From Rhodococcus sp. HNM0563 (lineage in GTDB: Bacteria > Actinomycetota > Actinomycetes > Mycobacteriales > Mycobacteriaceae), in the NCBI RefSeq assembly GCF_012726195.1, contig NZ_JAASAF010000001.1:310001-374000 (forward strand): DNA of 64,000 nt. The letters run 5' to 3'. This document shows positions 53,614-62,689 of this stretch, piece by piece (position 1 is the first letter of the stretch; each line of letters starts with the position of its first letter). The translations under genes were made by a program, and so were the position numbers. The notes below the pieces were generated by a model, which saw nothing but the letters and a program-made list of their open reading frames with translations, had not been told where the DNA came from and ran no database searches.

Positions 53614-55599
53614 ATGCTGGCAGGAGTTTCCCTCGGTAGTGATTCGAAACGGTACTTCCGCGGCACCATGCCGCGTATCGCTATTGCAACGATCATCCTC
53701 ATGCCGCTTCTGTACGGCGCCATGTATCTGTGGGCCTTCTGGAACCCGTTCGGTGCGGTCGACAAGATTCCGGCCGCGATCGTCAACAACGACACCGGGC
53801 TTTCCGCAACAGGTCAGCAGGTCGACGCGGGTGATCAGGTCGTCGAGTCGCTCATCGCGTCCGGGCAGCTCGATCTGCACGAGGTGTCGGAGAGCGATGC
53901 GACCGACGGTCTGGCGAGCGGAAAGTACTACTACACGATCACCATTCCGGAGAACTTCACTGCGGCGGTGGAGTCGCCGAACGGCAGCAATCCCGAGAAG
54001 GCGAATCTGACCTTCACCTTCAACGATGCCAACAACTACCTCGCGACCATCATCGGCCAGGATGCGTCGGAACAGGTGATCAGCCAGGTCAACTCGACGA
54101 TCGGCGCCCAGGGCGTCGGGCAGGTGCTCACCGGGCTGGAAACTGCGGGCTCGGGCCTGAAGCAGGCGGCCACCGGCGCGGGAACGCTCGCTTCGGGAGT
54201 CGACACCGCGACGGAAGGGGCAGATCAGCTCGACGCGGGCGCCACCGAACTCGCCGACAACATGGTCACCGCGCGCGACGGGTCGGCTCAGCTGGCTGCC
54301 GGTGCGGATCAGCTCGCCACCGCGATCGACGGTGTCACCGGTCCACTCCTGAACGCTCTCGACAGCGGGCAGTTGTCGAACGTTGGAAGTCAGGCCTCAC
54401 AGCTTCGAGCATCGATCGTCGCGCTGGAAGACCGGATACCTCAACCGGCGCAGGCCTCAGCGGGGATCGCGGTTCAACAGGTCATCGACATCCTGGGGCA
54501 GAGTTCGGACCCGATCGTCCAGCAGGCCATCACCGCATTGACGCCGTTCACTGCACAGGAGGTGGTCTCCGATACCGAGGCGTTGCGCGCCGAGATCGTA
54601 CGACTGCAGGGGGATGCGCGGGCTCTGGAATATGAGCTGAACGATCCGAACAGTCCCCTCCAGAGCGGTCTGGCGATGCTCCAGGGCGGCGGGCTCGCGG
54701 CCGAGGTCGGCGAGCTGCGCAGTGGTGTGAACGAGCTGAATTCGGGTGCGGCAACGCTGCATTCGGGCCTGATTCAGCTGACCGACGGCAGTTTCCAGTT
54801 GTCGGACGGTGCCGGACAGCTCTCCTCTGGAATGGTCGAACTGCAGTCCGGCTCGCATGAACTTGCTGATGCGCTCGCCAAGGGGGCGCAGCAGGTACCG
54901 AGCTGGACCGATCAACAACGCACCGCGACGGCGGACACATTGTCGACGCCGGTCGCGCTGCAGCAGCACACGACCAACGAAGCATCGACGTTCGGCACCG
55001 GGTTTGCTCCGTTCTTCCTCTCGCTGGCGCTGTTCGTCGGCGGTATCATCACCTGGATGCTGCTGACTCCGCTGCAGTCACGGCCGACAGTCGCGGGTGT
55101 CGGGCTGTACCGGACGGTTCTGGCGTCGTACTGGCCCGCGTTGCTCGTCGGTGTGCTCCAGGTGGTGGTCATGTACACGGTCGTTCATTTCGGTGTCGGG
55201 CTCGACGTGAAGCACGTGGCGGGAACGATCCTGTTCCTGATGTTGGTGTCCGCGACCTACTTGGCGATGATCCAGGCGTTCAACGCGGTATTCGGAGTTG
55301 CGGTCGGACGTGTCGTCACCCTGGCATTTCTGATGTTGCAACTCGTGTCCGCCGGTGGCATCTATCCCGTGCCGACCACAGCGACACCGTTCCAGTACAT
55401 CCATCCCTTCGACCCGATGACATACACGGTCAACGGCTTGCGCCAGCTCACGGTGGCCGACCAGATCGATTCGCGCTTGTGGATCGCGACTGCCGTCCTC
55501 ATCGGGATCCTGCTCGTGTCCTTGTCCGCGAGTGCGCTCTCCGTTCGACGTAATCGCCGCTACACGATGGAAAGGCTCTACCCGCCGATCGAGGTCTGA
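53614..55599 (+). CDS. YhgE/Pip-domain membrane protein
   Basis: A 661-residue membrane protein of the YhgE/Pip family, related to ABC-2-type exporters and to the phage infection protein. One membrane helix near 24-45 is followed by a 420-residue extracellular part with many heptad-like turns (LDAGATELADN, LAAGADQLATA, LRSGVNELNSGAATLHSGLIQL), then five membrane helices (about 470-650; FFLSLALFVGGIITWMLL, YWPALLVGVLQVVVMYTVVHF, RVVTLAFLMLQLVSAGG). In actinobacteria such proteins often follow an ABC-type ATPase, as here, but this ATPase is degenerate. Substrate unknown. Confidence 0.88.
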   Translation: MLAGVSLGSDSKRYFRGTMPRIAIATIILMPLLYGAMYLWAFWNPFGAVDKIPAAIVNNDTGLSATGQQVDAGDQVVESLIASGQLDLHEVSESDATDGLASGKYYYTITIPENFTAAVESPNGSNPEKANLTFTFNDANNYLATIIGQDASEQVISQVNSTIGAQGVGQVLTGLETAGSGLKQAATGAGTLASGVDTATEGADQLDAGATELADNMVTARDGSAQLAAGADQLATAIDGVTGPLLNALDSGQLSNVGSQASQLRASIVALEDRIPQPAQASAGIAVQQVIDILGQSSDPIVQQAITALTPFTAQEVVSDTEALRAEIVRLQGDARALEYELNDPNSPLQSGLAMLQGGGLAAEVGELRSGVNELNSGAATLHSGLIQLTDGSFQLSDGAGQLSSGMVELQSGSHELADALAKGAQQVPSWTDQQRTATADTLSTPVALQQHTTNEASTFGTGFAPFFLSLALFVGGIITWMLLTPLQSRPTVAGVGLYRTVLASYWPALLVGVLQVVVMYTVVHFGVGLDVKHVAGTILFLMLVSATYLAMIQAFNAVFGVAVGRVVTLAFLMLQLVSAGGIYPVPTTATPFQYIHPFDPMTYTVNGLRQLTVADQIDSRLWIATAVLIGILLVSLSASALSVRRNRRYTMERLYPPIEV

Positions 55600-55685
55600 T
55601 CGCAGCGTGACCGGTTCAGACGAAATCCAGTCCACAACAGGCATCGGATCGGACAGAGATTCGATGCCGAGTATCGGAGGAAGAG

Positions 55686-57068
55686 ATGTCAGATCACATT
55701 GCCGCCCCTTCGGAGACGCTCGCGCCCGCCTACACAGGTCGTCTCGGAACCGACCCGATTCCGGCGCTTCGACTCCCGAAGATGGAAACCGAGCCCGAGG
55801 CGGCCTACCGGTTCATCCACGATGAACTCATGCTCGACGGAAGCTCGCGCCTGAACCTGGCGACGTTCGTGACCACGTGGATGGATCCACAGGCCGACCG
55901 CCTCATGGCGGAAACCTTCGACAAGAACATGATCGACAAGGACGAGTACCCGGCTACGGCAGAGATCGAGACCCGGTGCGTGAATATGGTGGCGGCACTC
56001 TTTCATGCCGAGGGTCTGTCCCCGACCGATCCGGCTTCGGCGACCGGCGTCTCTACCGTGGGGTCGTCCGAAGCTGTGATGTTGGCGGGCCTCGCGCTCA
56101 AATGGCGGTGGCGGCAGAAGCGCGCCGCGGCGGGTCAGGACTCCGCCAGGCCCAATCTGATCATGGGTAGCAACGTTCAGGTCGTCTGGGAGAAGTTCTG
56201 CAGGTACTTCGACGTCGAACCCAAGTATCTGCCCATGGAGCAGGGGCGGTATGTCATCACTCCGGAGCAGGTCCGCGATGCCGTCGACGAGAACACCATC
56301 GGTGTGGTGGCAATTCTCGGGACGACCTTCACCGGAGAGCTGGAACCGGTTTCGGAAATCGCCGAGACCCTGGACGAGATTGCTGCCGGTGGGGGTCCGG
56401 ACGTCCCGTTGCATGTGGACGCGGCGAGCGGGGGGTTCGTCGTACCCTTCCTGCACCCGGAGATGGAGTGGGATTTCCGGATTCCTCGGGTCGTCTCGAT
56501 CAATGTCAGCGGACACAAGTACGGAATGACTTATCCGGGCATCGGATTCGTTGTGTGGCGTTCGAAGGAACACCTCCCCGAGGAACTCGTGTTCCGCGTC
56601 AACTATCTCGGCGGGGACATGCCGACCTTCACGCTCAACTTCTCCCGATCCGGTAACCAAGTGGTCGGCCAGTACTACAACTTCATCAGGCTCGGGGTCG
56701 CCGGCTACACCCAGATCATGGAGTCGCTGCGGGACACCGCATTGATGCTGTCGCGCGAGATCTCGGGAATCGACGACATGGAGATCATCACGGATGGGTC
56801 GGCGATACCCGTTCTCTCGTTCCGGCTGGTGGGTGATCCGGGATTCACGGTCTTCGACATCTCCCACGAACTGCGCGCTCGTGGATTTCAGGTTCCCGCA
56901 TACACCATGCCCGCCGACGCCGAGGAAATCGCTGTGTTGAGGGTGGTCCTGCGGGAGGGCTTCAGTCGCGACCTCGCGTACAAGTTGTCCGAAGCGATCA
57001 CGGATGTCGTCGATCGACTGCGCGCAGGTGTGGGCACCGGGCATACCGCGCAGGGTTTCGCGCACTGA
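55686..57068 (+). CDS. gadB: Glutamate decarboxylase (PLP, group II)
   Basis: A 460-residue PLP decarboxylase with normal GadB length (466 in E. coli). Visible are LNLATFVTTWMDPQAD, VGSSEAVMLAGLALKW, HVDAASGGFVVPF (PLP ring Asp) and SINVSGHKYGM with the Schiff-base lysine K278. The reaction consumes a proton and makes GABA and CO2, a known acid-stress route. No glutamate/GABA antiporter (GadC) is adjacent. GGAGGAAGAG precedes the ATG. Other acidic amino-acid substrates cannot be excluded. Confidence 0.92.
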   Translation: MSDHIAAPSETLAPAYTGRLGTDPIPALRLPKMETEPEAAYRFIHDELMLDGSSRLNLATFVTTWMDPQADRLMAETFDKNMIDKDEYPATAEIETRCVNMVAALFHAEGLSPTDPASATGVSTVGSSEAVMLAGLALKWRWRQKRAAAGQDSARPNLIMGSNVQVVWEKFCRYFDVEPKYLPMEQGRYVITPEQVRDAVDENTIGVVAILGTTFTGELEPVSEIAETLDEIAAGGGPDVPLHVDAASGGFVVPFLHPEMEWDFRIPRVVSINVSGHKYGMTYPGIGFVVWRSKEHLPEELVFRVNYLGGDMPTFTLNFSRSGNQVVGQYYNFIRLGVAGYTQIMESLRDTALMLSREISGIDDMEIITDGSAIPVLSFRLVGDPGFTVFDISHELRARGFQVPAYTMPADAEEIAVLRVVLREGFSRDLAYKLSEAITDVVDRLRAGVGTGHTAQGFAH

Positions 57069-57316
57069 TCGTCGGCGCGGGGAGGTCGTTCGCCTTGTTG
57101 CCTTCCCGCGCGTCGCTGTCCGCTGCGAGGGCTCCGGTGTATCGGCCGGGTGAATATGTTCGACATCGGTCGCGAGCAAAGGGATTTCTGCATTCGCTCC
57201 GTATCACGGTAATTCGTCCCCATTGTTGTTACGCTGTGCATAAGCTCGATTACGGGATTGAAGATGCGGGCCTGCGGGGGTGTTGCGCACCTTCTGAGCA
57301 GGAGGATTTCGCATAG

Positions 57317-59827
57317 GTGCCCCAAATACTGCCACTGTTTCGCAGCCGGCTGTTCTCACTGTTGTCGAGTTCGGCGACCTTGATCGTGGTGTACGGCAAC
57401 CGATTCGCCGGTAAGACCACATTGGTTCGCACATGGCTCATGGCGGATCCCGTTTCCGCTGCAGTCCCGGTCTTCGTGGAGGCGCCATCGGCCGATGTGA
57501 CGAAGGACGAGTACTGGTCTGGCGTCCTACGCTCCGTGTGCGCATACCTCGGTAGTGCGCCGCTGGACCACTGCGGTGCTGGTTTCGAGGAGCTGCGTTC
57601 GTTTCTCGCCGCGCAGCACCGCCCGATTGTGCTGATTCTCGACGGAATAGGTGCCGTCGAGTCGGCCGAGGAACATGTCGGTGATCTGCTCGCCCGGTGC
57701 CCGCGGTTGAGAGTTGTTGTCACAACACGAGTTGCGGGACAATGGTGTCGTTACGTCGACAGTGTTCCCGACCGGATGATGCTCACCTCGGATGTACTTG
57801 CCTTCACGGATGGGGAGGCCAGCGCTTTTCTGCGCGCATCCGCGGTGCCGCACGGTTCTCGCGTGGTTCGGCGAATCGTGCGACGCACGGGAGGGTCACC
57901 GGCGCTCATCGCTGCCGTATGCGAGGTGCTGAAAGCGGACAGTGTGCAGGTGCCGGACGGCGAGAATCGTATCGATCGCCTCATGGACACCGCTGTCGAC
58001 ACCGCAATTCTGCGAGCCATTGCCATCGACCCCCTGCTTGCGTCGCAGTTTCGATCCGTTCTGATGTCGGCCGCCATCGCGACTCCGCTCGCTTCGTCTG
58101 CGGGAGTTTCGTCCGCGGGAGTATTGCCTTCGGTGGTGGACCCCGTGGAATTCGTCGACGTACTCGAGTCTGCCGGAATGGTCGAATCGGAACCGGGAAC
58201 CGACCTGTCGATGCGGACGTACCCCGGCGCCGTTCGAGAATCGCTCTTACGCTCGGCCGAGGCCGAATGCTCCGACGAACTCCGGGGCGCCCGGACCGCT
58301 CTGATCCGATTCTGGCTGGAGCACTCGAACGCACACAATGCCCTCGTGCAGGCGGTGGAAAGTGGCAGTTGGGAATGTGCGGTGACGATAGTGGAGGAAC
58401 ATTGGGCCACCCTGTACTCGGGTGGATTCCTTCTCACCGTCAGCGAGGCCCTGGTGAACAGGATTCCTGTCGGAGTCGTCGAGAACAATCCGACAGTGGC
58501 GGCAATCCGGCGGCTGCATCGCCGGCTCACCGAACCCCACGACATTCCTGGGTCGATCGGCGACCGGGAGTGTCCTCCCCCCTCCTTGCCGGAGCCTGCC
58601 CCAACACTGATGCGAGCGATCGATCTGCGCCTCGGAGGTCACTTCGCCGAGGCGGCCGCGGCATGTGAGGATGTTGCCGGCGAGTTGGTGCGGGCATCCG
58701 ACGACCCGGATGTCGCCACGCCGAACGCCGGGGCCCTTGATCACCTGCACATCGGGTTCACCTTTCTGCTCGCGGGCCGCATCGATGACGCGCCGGTGTT
58801 GTTCCGGCTCGCTCATCGTCTCGGAAGCGCCACCTTCGTGGAGCGAACCGCAGCGGGTGTGCTCGCGCTGACCCACGCGCTACATGGTTCGATCACCGAC
58901 GCTCGACTCTGGATCGACGAGGAGCATCGGCATGAGCCGCTGCCTGCCGACGAGGAGGCGATCGTGAGGCCACCTGGCCTGGTCGCGTCGGCACTCGTCG
59001 CCCTGGACCGACTCGATCCGGATGGCGCGTTCGACATCCTCACGGAGCTGGGATCACCCGATGACAACGAGGAGGGCTGGGCATTCACTCTGTATGCGAA
59101 CGGGCAGCATGCACTTCTCGCCGGACTGCCCGCCGACGGCCTGCAGTACATCGAGTCCGAGATCAAGCGTTTTTCCCGGTTGTACGGCGGGATGTCCGGC
59201 CACTTGCTCGATGCGGTCCGCGCTGACCTCAATCTGGCGATCGGTCGCCCGGACGAGGCTCGGCGAGTCGTGGCGCGGTCGACCGACACGCTCACGGCAG
59301 CTGCGCGTGCACGGGTCCGCCTGTTCGCCGGCGATCCCGCAGGCGCCGAGGCCATCGGGCATCACTATCGCGACGACCCGAGTTGCCCACCGCGGGTGTC
59401 GATGGAGCTGGCCGTTGTCGGCGCGGCAGCAGCATGCGCGCTGGGCAGGCGAAACGATGCTCGCCGCTGCATGTTCCGTGCCGCCGCGCTGTCGCGACAG
59501 ACCGGGATGCTGAGGCCGTTCACCGGCCTTGCTCCGTCGATGGTTCGGAACATCACGGATCTCGGTGTCGACCTCCCGGTCGATCTGGAACAGATCGCGC
59601 TCGACTTCGGCACCTTTCGCACGACACAGCCGACGGTGCGGCTGACCCCGCGGGAATCGGCAGTTCTCGAAGCACTGGTCGCAGGTGGCAATGCTGGGAC
59701 GATCGCTGAGGCACAGTTCGTCAGTCTCAATACCGTCAAGACCCAATTGCGGTCGCTCTACCGCAAACTGGGTGTGCACTCCCGTCGGGACGCGATCGCG
59801 GTTGCTCGCCGGTTGGTGCTCGACTGA
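57317..59827 (+). CDS. Large ATP-binding LuxR-family regulator (LAL/MalT-like)
   Basis: An 836-residue regulator. At the N-terminus GNRFAGKTTL (27-36) is a P-loop and VLILDGIGAVES a Walker-B-like strand; residues about 400-760 are helical and TPR-like; the last 65 residues are a LuxR helix-turn-helix (LTPRESAVLEALVAGG, SLNTVKTQLRSLYRKLGV). This is the MalT/LAL plan in which ligand and ATP binding drive activation. GTG start 57317, with AGGAGG 11 bases upstream. It ends the rightward gene run beginning at the amidohydrolase and probably controls it; the 248-bp gap before it is relatively AT-rich and contains no gene. The stop nearly meets the convergent ACT gene (4-base gap). Confidence 0.87.
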   Translation: MPQILPLFRSRLFSLLSSSATLIVVYGNRFAGKTTLVRTWLMADPVSAAVPVFVEAPSADVTKDEYWSGVLRSVCAYLGSAPLDHCGAGFEELRSFLAAQHRPIVLILDGIGAVESAEEHVGDLLARCPRLRVVVTTRVAGQWCRYVDSVPDRMMLTSDVLAFTDGEASAFLRASAVPHGSRVVRRIVRRTGGSPALIAAVCEVLKADSVQVPDGENRIDRLMDTAVDTAILRAIAIDPLLASQFRSVLMSAAIATPLASSAGVSSAGVLPSVVDPVEFVDVLESAGMVESEPGTDLSMRTYPGAVRESLLRSAEAECSDELRGARTALIRFWLEHSNAHNALVQAVESGSWECAVTIVEEHWATLYSGGFLLTVSEALVNRIPVGVVENNPTVAAIRRLHRRLTEPHDIPGSIGDRECPPPSLPEPAPTLMRAIDLRLGGHFAEAAAACEDVAGELVRASDDPDVATPNAGALDHLHIGFTFLLAGRIDDAPVLFRLAHRLGSATFVERTAAGVLALTHALHGSITDARLWIDEEHRHEPLPADEEAIVRPPGLVASALVALDRLDPDGAFDILTELGSPDDNEEGWAFTLYANGQHALLAGLPADGLQYIESEIKRFSRLYGGMSGHLLDAVRADLNLAIGRPDEARRVVARSTDTLTAAARARVRLFAGDPAGAEAIGHHYRDDPSCPPRVSMELAVVGAAAACALGRRNDARRCMFRAAALSRQTGMLRPFTGLAPSMVRNITDLGVDLPVDLEQIALDFGTFRTTQPTVRLTPRESAVLEALVAGGNAGTIAEAQFVSLNTVKTQLRSLYRKLGVHSRRDAIAVARRLVLD

Positions 59828-59831
59828 AAAG

Positions 59832-60482
59832 TCAGCCGAGCACCGTGCCGATGATTCCCGCGAGGTAGCCCATCCGCGCAACCTCCGATGGCCGGAATTC
59901 GGGACCGCCCGGCCTTCCCAGCATGAGAACTCGATCCGATCTGCCAAGGGGCGCCGCCGCGAGCATCGTGTCCATGTCCCGCCACAATCGAGGCACCCAC
60001 TCGGCTTCATGATCGAGCAGTGCCGGCTTCTCGAGAGGCATCCACGGGGTGTCGGCGGGCCGTGTTTCCGGAGCCCCGGGACTTCCGACGATGCGGTACG
60101 TGCCGTGCGCCCCGACTCCGAGGACAGTGGCCCAACTCACCCGCAGTACACGAGGCGCGCCATCCACGAGCACCTGCAGGCGGTCGTCGCGTGCCGCCGA
60201 AACCTGATCGATGAGCTCGAGCTCGCGGTGAGTGTCGAGGATGCCCGCGTACGGGCGGATCGAGTCGACGGTGACGCCGTCCAAGGCCTCCGCGGCGGTG
60301 ATCAAAGTGTCGGGCAGCTTCCCCGGTTCCACGTCGACCACGAGGTCGTCGATGGCGAAGCCGGCACCACGATCGACCACGTCGAGCGACAGGATGTCTG
60401 CGCCGACCGAACCCAGAGCCAACGCGAGTGCGCCGAGGCTACCGGGACGGTCGGGAAGCTGGACACGTAGCAGGTACGACAC
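59832..60482 (-). CDS. ACT-domain amino-acid-binding protein (Rv3013-like)
   Basis: A 216-residue protein with an N-terminal ACT domain (MSYLLRVQLPDRPGSLGALALALGSV by its features: PDRPGSLG near 10-17) and a second, less clear half containing VPRLWRDMDTMLAAAPLGRSDRVLMLGRPGG, a GAF-like strand order. ACT domains bind amino acids to control metabolism. GTG 60482 is used because AAAGGA lies seven bases upstream; frames further up have no family character. In the mycobacterial order I recall it sits between ligA and gatC. Confidence 0.8.
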   Translation of the reverse strand: MSYLLRVQLPDRPGSLGALALALGSVGADILSLDVVDRGAGFAIDDLVVDVEPGKLPDTLITAAEALDGVTVDSIRPYAGILDTHRELELIDQVSAARDDRLQVLVDGAPRVLRVSWATVLGVGAHGTYRIVGSPGAPETRPADTPWMPLEKPALLDHEAEWVPRLWRDMDTMLAAAPLGRSDRVLMLGRPGGPEFRPSEVARMGYLAGIIGTVLG

Positions 60483-60670
60483 GTGCGTCCTTTCCCACAT
60501 TCTTCGCCGACGCGTGAACACGCCGGCCCAGGGGTGCAGGTCGCACAACCATGACAGCAGTCGGAACCCCCGGCATCGTCCATCTTTTCACTCGCGCAGC
60601 GCGCGTAGGAACGCTCGTCGGGGGAATCGTGACCTAGCGCCGGAAAATGCCCGGTCATAGGTGGCGGCGT

Positions 60671-60702
60671 CACATGAATGAAACAAAGGTTTCCCCCATG
60701 TG
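60671..60702. promoter_or_regulatory. Nested symmetric element in the gap upstream of gatC
   Basis: CACATG-aat-GAAAC-aaag-GTTTC-ccc-CATGTG: two inverted repeats (6 and 5 bp arms) share one centre with 3-base unpaired steps on each side. It lies 125 bp upstream of gatC in the 344-bp gap to the ACT gene. It could be an operator or a 5' leader hairpin. A possible TTACCCT -10 box for gatC lies at about 60763-60769; otherwise this gap shows no gene. Confidence 0.4.
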
Positions 60703-60826
60703 CAATGCAGCGGGCCGATTCGGGTGGTGCCCGAACCGAGTACACGGCCGCCACGGTGGGGCATTACCCTGGACAGGACGTTCGAACGCCAGATGATCCA
60801 TCACCACTGGAAAGGGGCCACCTACG

Positions 60827-61126
60827 GTGCCTGCCATTTCCCGTGACGAGGTTGCGCACCTCGCCCGGTTGTCCCGCCTTGCGCTGACCGATGCGGAACT
60901 CGACGAGTTCTCCGGCCAGCTCGATTCCATCCTCAGCCACGTCAAGGCGGTCTCCGAGGTTGCCGCGGACGATGTGGCGCCCATGGCGAACCCGAACGCA
61001 GTCACCAACGTGACCCGTGCCGACGTCGTGCTGCCCGGACTCACGCCCGACGAGGCTCTGTCCGGCGCTCCCGCTGTCGAAGAAGGACGCTTCGCCGTCC
61101 CGCAGATCCTGGGGGAGGGCGAATGA
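60827..61126 (+). CDS. gatC: Aspartyl/glutamyl-tRNA amidotransferase subunit C
   Basis: The 99-residue small subunit of GatCAB, which amidates Glu-tRNA(Gln) or Asp-tRNA(Asn). It opens [29 protein letters not shown], the family start, and ends with [12 protein letters not shown] start with GAAAGGGG upstream. It overlaps gatA by 4 bases (ATGA). Confidence 0.95.
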   Translation: MPAISRDEVAHLARLSRLALTDAELDEFSGQLDSILSHVKAVSEVAADDVAPMANPNAVTNVTRADVVLPGLTPDEALSGAPAVEEGRFAVPQILGEGE

Positions 61127-62598
61127 GCACCGATCTCACCAAACTCGACGCCGCCACGCTCGCGTCACGCATCCACGCCGGCGAGGTGTCCTCCGTGGAG
61201 GTCACGAAGGCGCACCTCGACCGGATCGCCGAGGTCGACGGTGAATACAACGCGTTCCTGCACGTCGGCTCCGAGCAGGCACTCGCCGCCGCAGCCGACG
61301 TCGACCGTGCGGTGGCTGCAGGCGAGAAGCCGGCGTCGGCCCTCGCGGGCGTTCCGATCGCGCTCAAGGACGTGTTCACCACCACCGACATGCCCACCAC
61401 GTGCGGCTCGAAAATCCTCGAGAACTGGGTCTCGCCCTACGACGCGACACTGACGACGAAGCTCCGTCAGGCGGGTATCCCGATTCTCGGCAAGACCAAC
61501 ATGGACGAGTTCGCGATGGGATCATCCACCGAGAACTCAGCGTACGGACCCACCCGCAACCCGTGGGACACCACGCGGATCCCCGGCGGATCGGGTGGCG
61601 GATCCGCGGCCGCTCTCGCGTCGTATCAGGCGCCGCTCGCCATCGGCACCGACACCGGCGGCTCGATCCGTCAGCCTGCAGCCGTCACTGCGACGGTCGG
61701 GACGAAACCCACGTACGGCACGGTGTCGCGTTTCGGTCTCGTTGCGTGCGCATCTTCGCTCGATCAGGGTGGTCCGTGCGGTCGCACCGTTCTCGACACT
61801 GCATTGCTGCACGAGGTGATCGCCGGACACGATCCTCGCGACAGCACCTCCGTCGACGCAGCGGTTCGTCCCGTGGTCGAGGCCGCGCGACAGGGTGCAG
61901 CCGGCGACCTGTCGGGCATGAAGATCGGCGTCGTCAAGGAACTGCATTCCGACAGCTACCAGCCCGGTGTGATTTCGTCGTTCGACGCTGCCGTGGCGAC
62001 CCTCACCAAGCTCGGTGCCGAGGTCGTCGAGGTGTCGTGTCCGCACTTCGAGTACGCACTCGCGTCCTACTATCTGATCCTGCCCTCGGAGGTGTCGTCC
62101 AACCTCGCTCGTTTCGACGCAATGCGGTACGGCATGCGCGTCGACGACGGTTCGATGAGTGCCGAGCAGGTCATGGCCGCGACCCGCGCCGCCGGATTCG
62201 GCAAGGAAGTCAAGCGTCGCATCATGATCGGCACCTACGCACTGTCGTCGGGCTACTACGACGCCTACTACGGTCAGGCGCTTAAGGTGCGTTCGCTCAT
62301 CGCGCAGGACTTCGACAAGGCCTACGAACAGGTCGACGTCCTGGTCTCGCCCACGAGCCCGTTCACCCCGTGGAAGCTCGGCGAGAAGGTCGACGATCCG
62401 CTCGCGATGTATCTGTCCGACCTGTGCACCCTGCCGACCAACCTGGCGGGTCACTGCGCGATGTCGGTGCCATCGGGCCTGTCGGCGGACGACGGACTGC
62501 CCGTCGGGCTGCAGATCATGGCTCCCGCGCTGGCCGATGAGCGGCTCTACCGTGTCGGAGCGGCATTCGAAGCTGCCCGCGGACCGATCGTCGCCTGA
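61123..62598 (+). CDS. gatA: Aspartyl/glutamyl-tRNA amidotransferase subunit A
   Basis: The 491-residue glutaminase/amidase subunit of GatCAB with triad K82 (ALKDVF), S157 ([11 protein letters not shown]) and nucleophile S181 ([11 protein letters not shown]). It also has the GatA-specific TSCG-like [11 protein letters not shown] and [16 protein letters not shown]. gatB is not in the window: in mycobacteria pfkA and gatB follow gatA as I recall, but here a convergent hydrolase gene comes next. Confidence 0.96.
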   Translation: MSTDLTKLDAATLASRIHAGEVSSVEVTKAHLDRIAEVDGEYNAFLHVGSEQALAAAADVDRAVAAGEKPASALAGVPIALKDVFTTTDMPTTCGSKILENWVSPYDATLTTKLRQAGIPILGKTNMDEFAMGSSTENSAYGPTRNPWDTTRIPGGSGGGSAAALASYQAPLAIGTDTGGSIRQPAAVTATVGTKPTYGTVSRFGLVACASSLDQGGPCGRTVLDTALLHEVIAGHDPRDSTSVDAAVRPVVEAARQGAAGDLSGMKIGVVKELHSDSYQPGVISSFDAAVATLTKLGAEVVEVSCPHFEYALASYYLILPSEVSSNLARFDAMRYGMRVDDGSMSAEQVMAATRAAGFGKEVKRRIMIGTYALSSGYYDAYYGQALKVRSLIAQDFDKAYEQVDVLVSPTSPFTPWKLGEKVDDPLAMYLSDLCTLPTNLAGHCAMSVPSGLSADDGLPVGLQIMAPALADERLYRVGAAFEAARGPIVA

Positions 62599-62614
62599 CT
62601 TTTCCGATCGACCG

Positions 62615-62654
62615 ACCGGCGGTGCCGTGGGCCTGTGCCTACGACACCGCCGGT
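62615..62654. terminator. Hairpin between gatA and the convergent hydrolase gene
   Basis: ACCGGCGGTG (62615-62624) pairs perfectly with CACCGCCGGT (62645-62654). The right arm lies in the first copy of a 30-bp-period direct repeat, so the second copy (arm at 62675-62684) offers a longer-range alternative. Likely terminates one or both convergent genes. Confidence 0.55.
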
Positions 62655-62689
62655 TCGCATCGGCGCGGCTACGACACCGCCGGTTCGCA
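62639..62689. repeat. Direct repeat, 21 bp, period 30 bp
   Basis: Two identical copies (62639-62659 and 62669-62689) start CTACGACACCGCC. The second contains the stop codon and last codons of the leftward hydrolase gene; the first lies just past it, as if the gene end had been duplicated. Confidence 0.85.

Noticed and set aside
55640-55668. GGCATCG/CGATGCC inverted repeat between the YhgE and decarboxylase genes
   Set aside because: Seven-base arms with a 15-base loop in GC-rich DNA are expected by chance; no supporting context.
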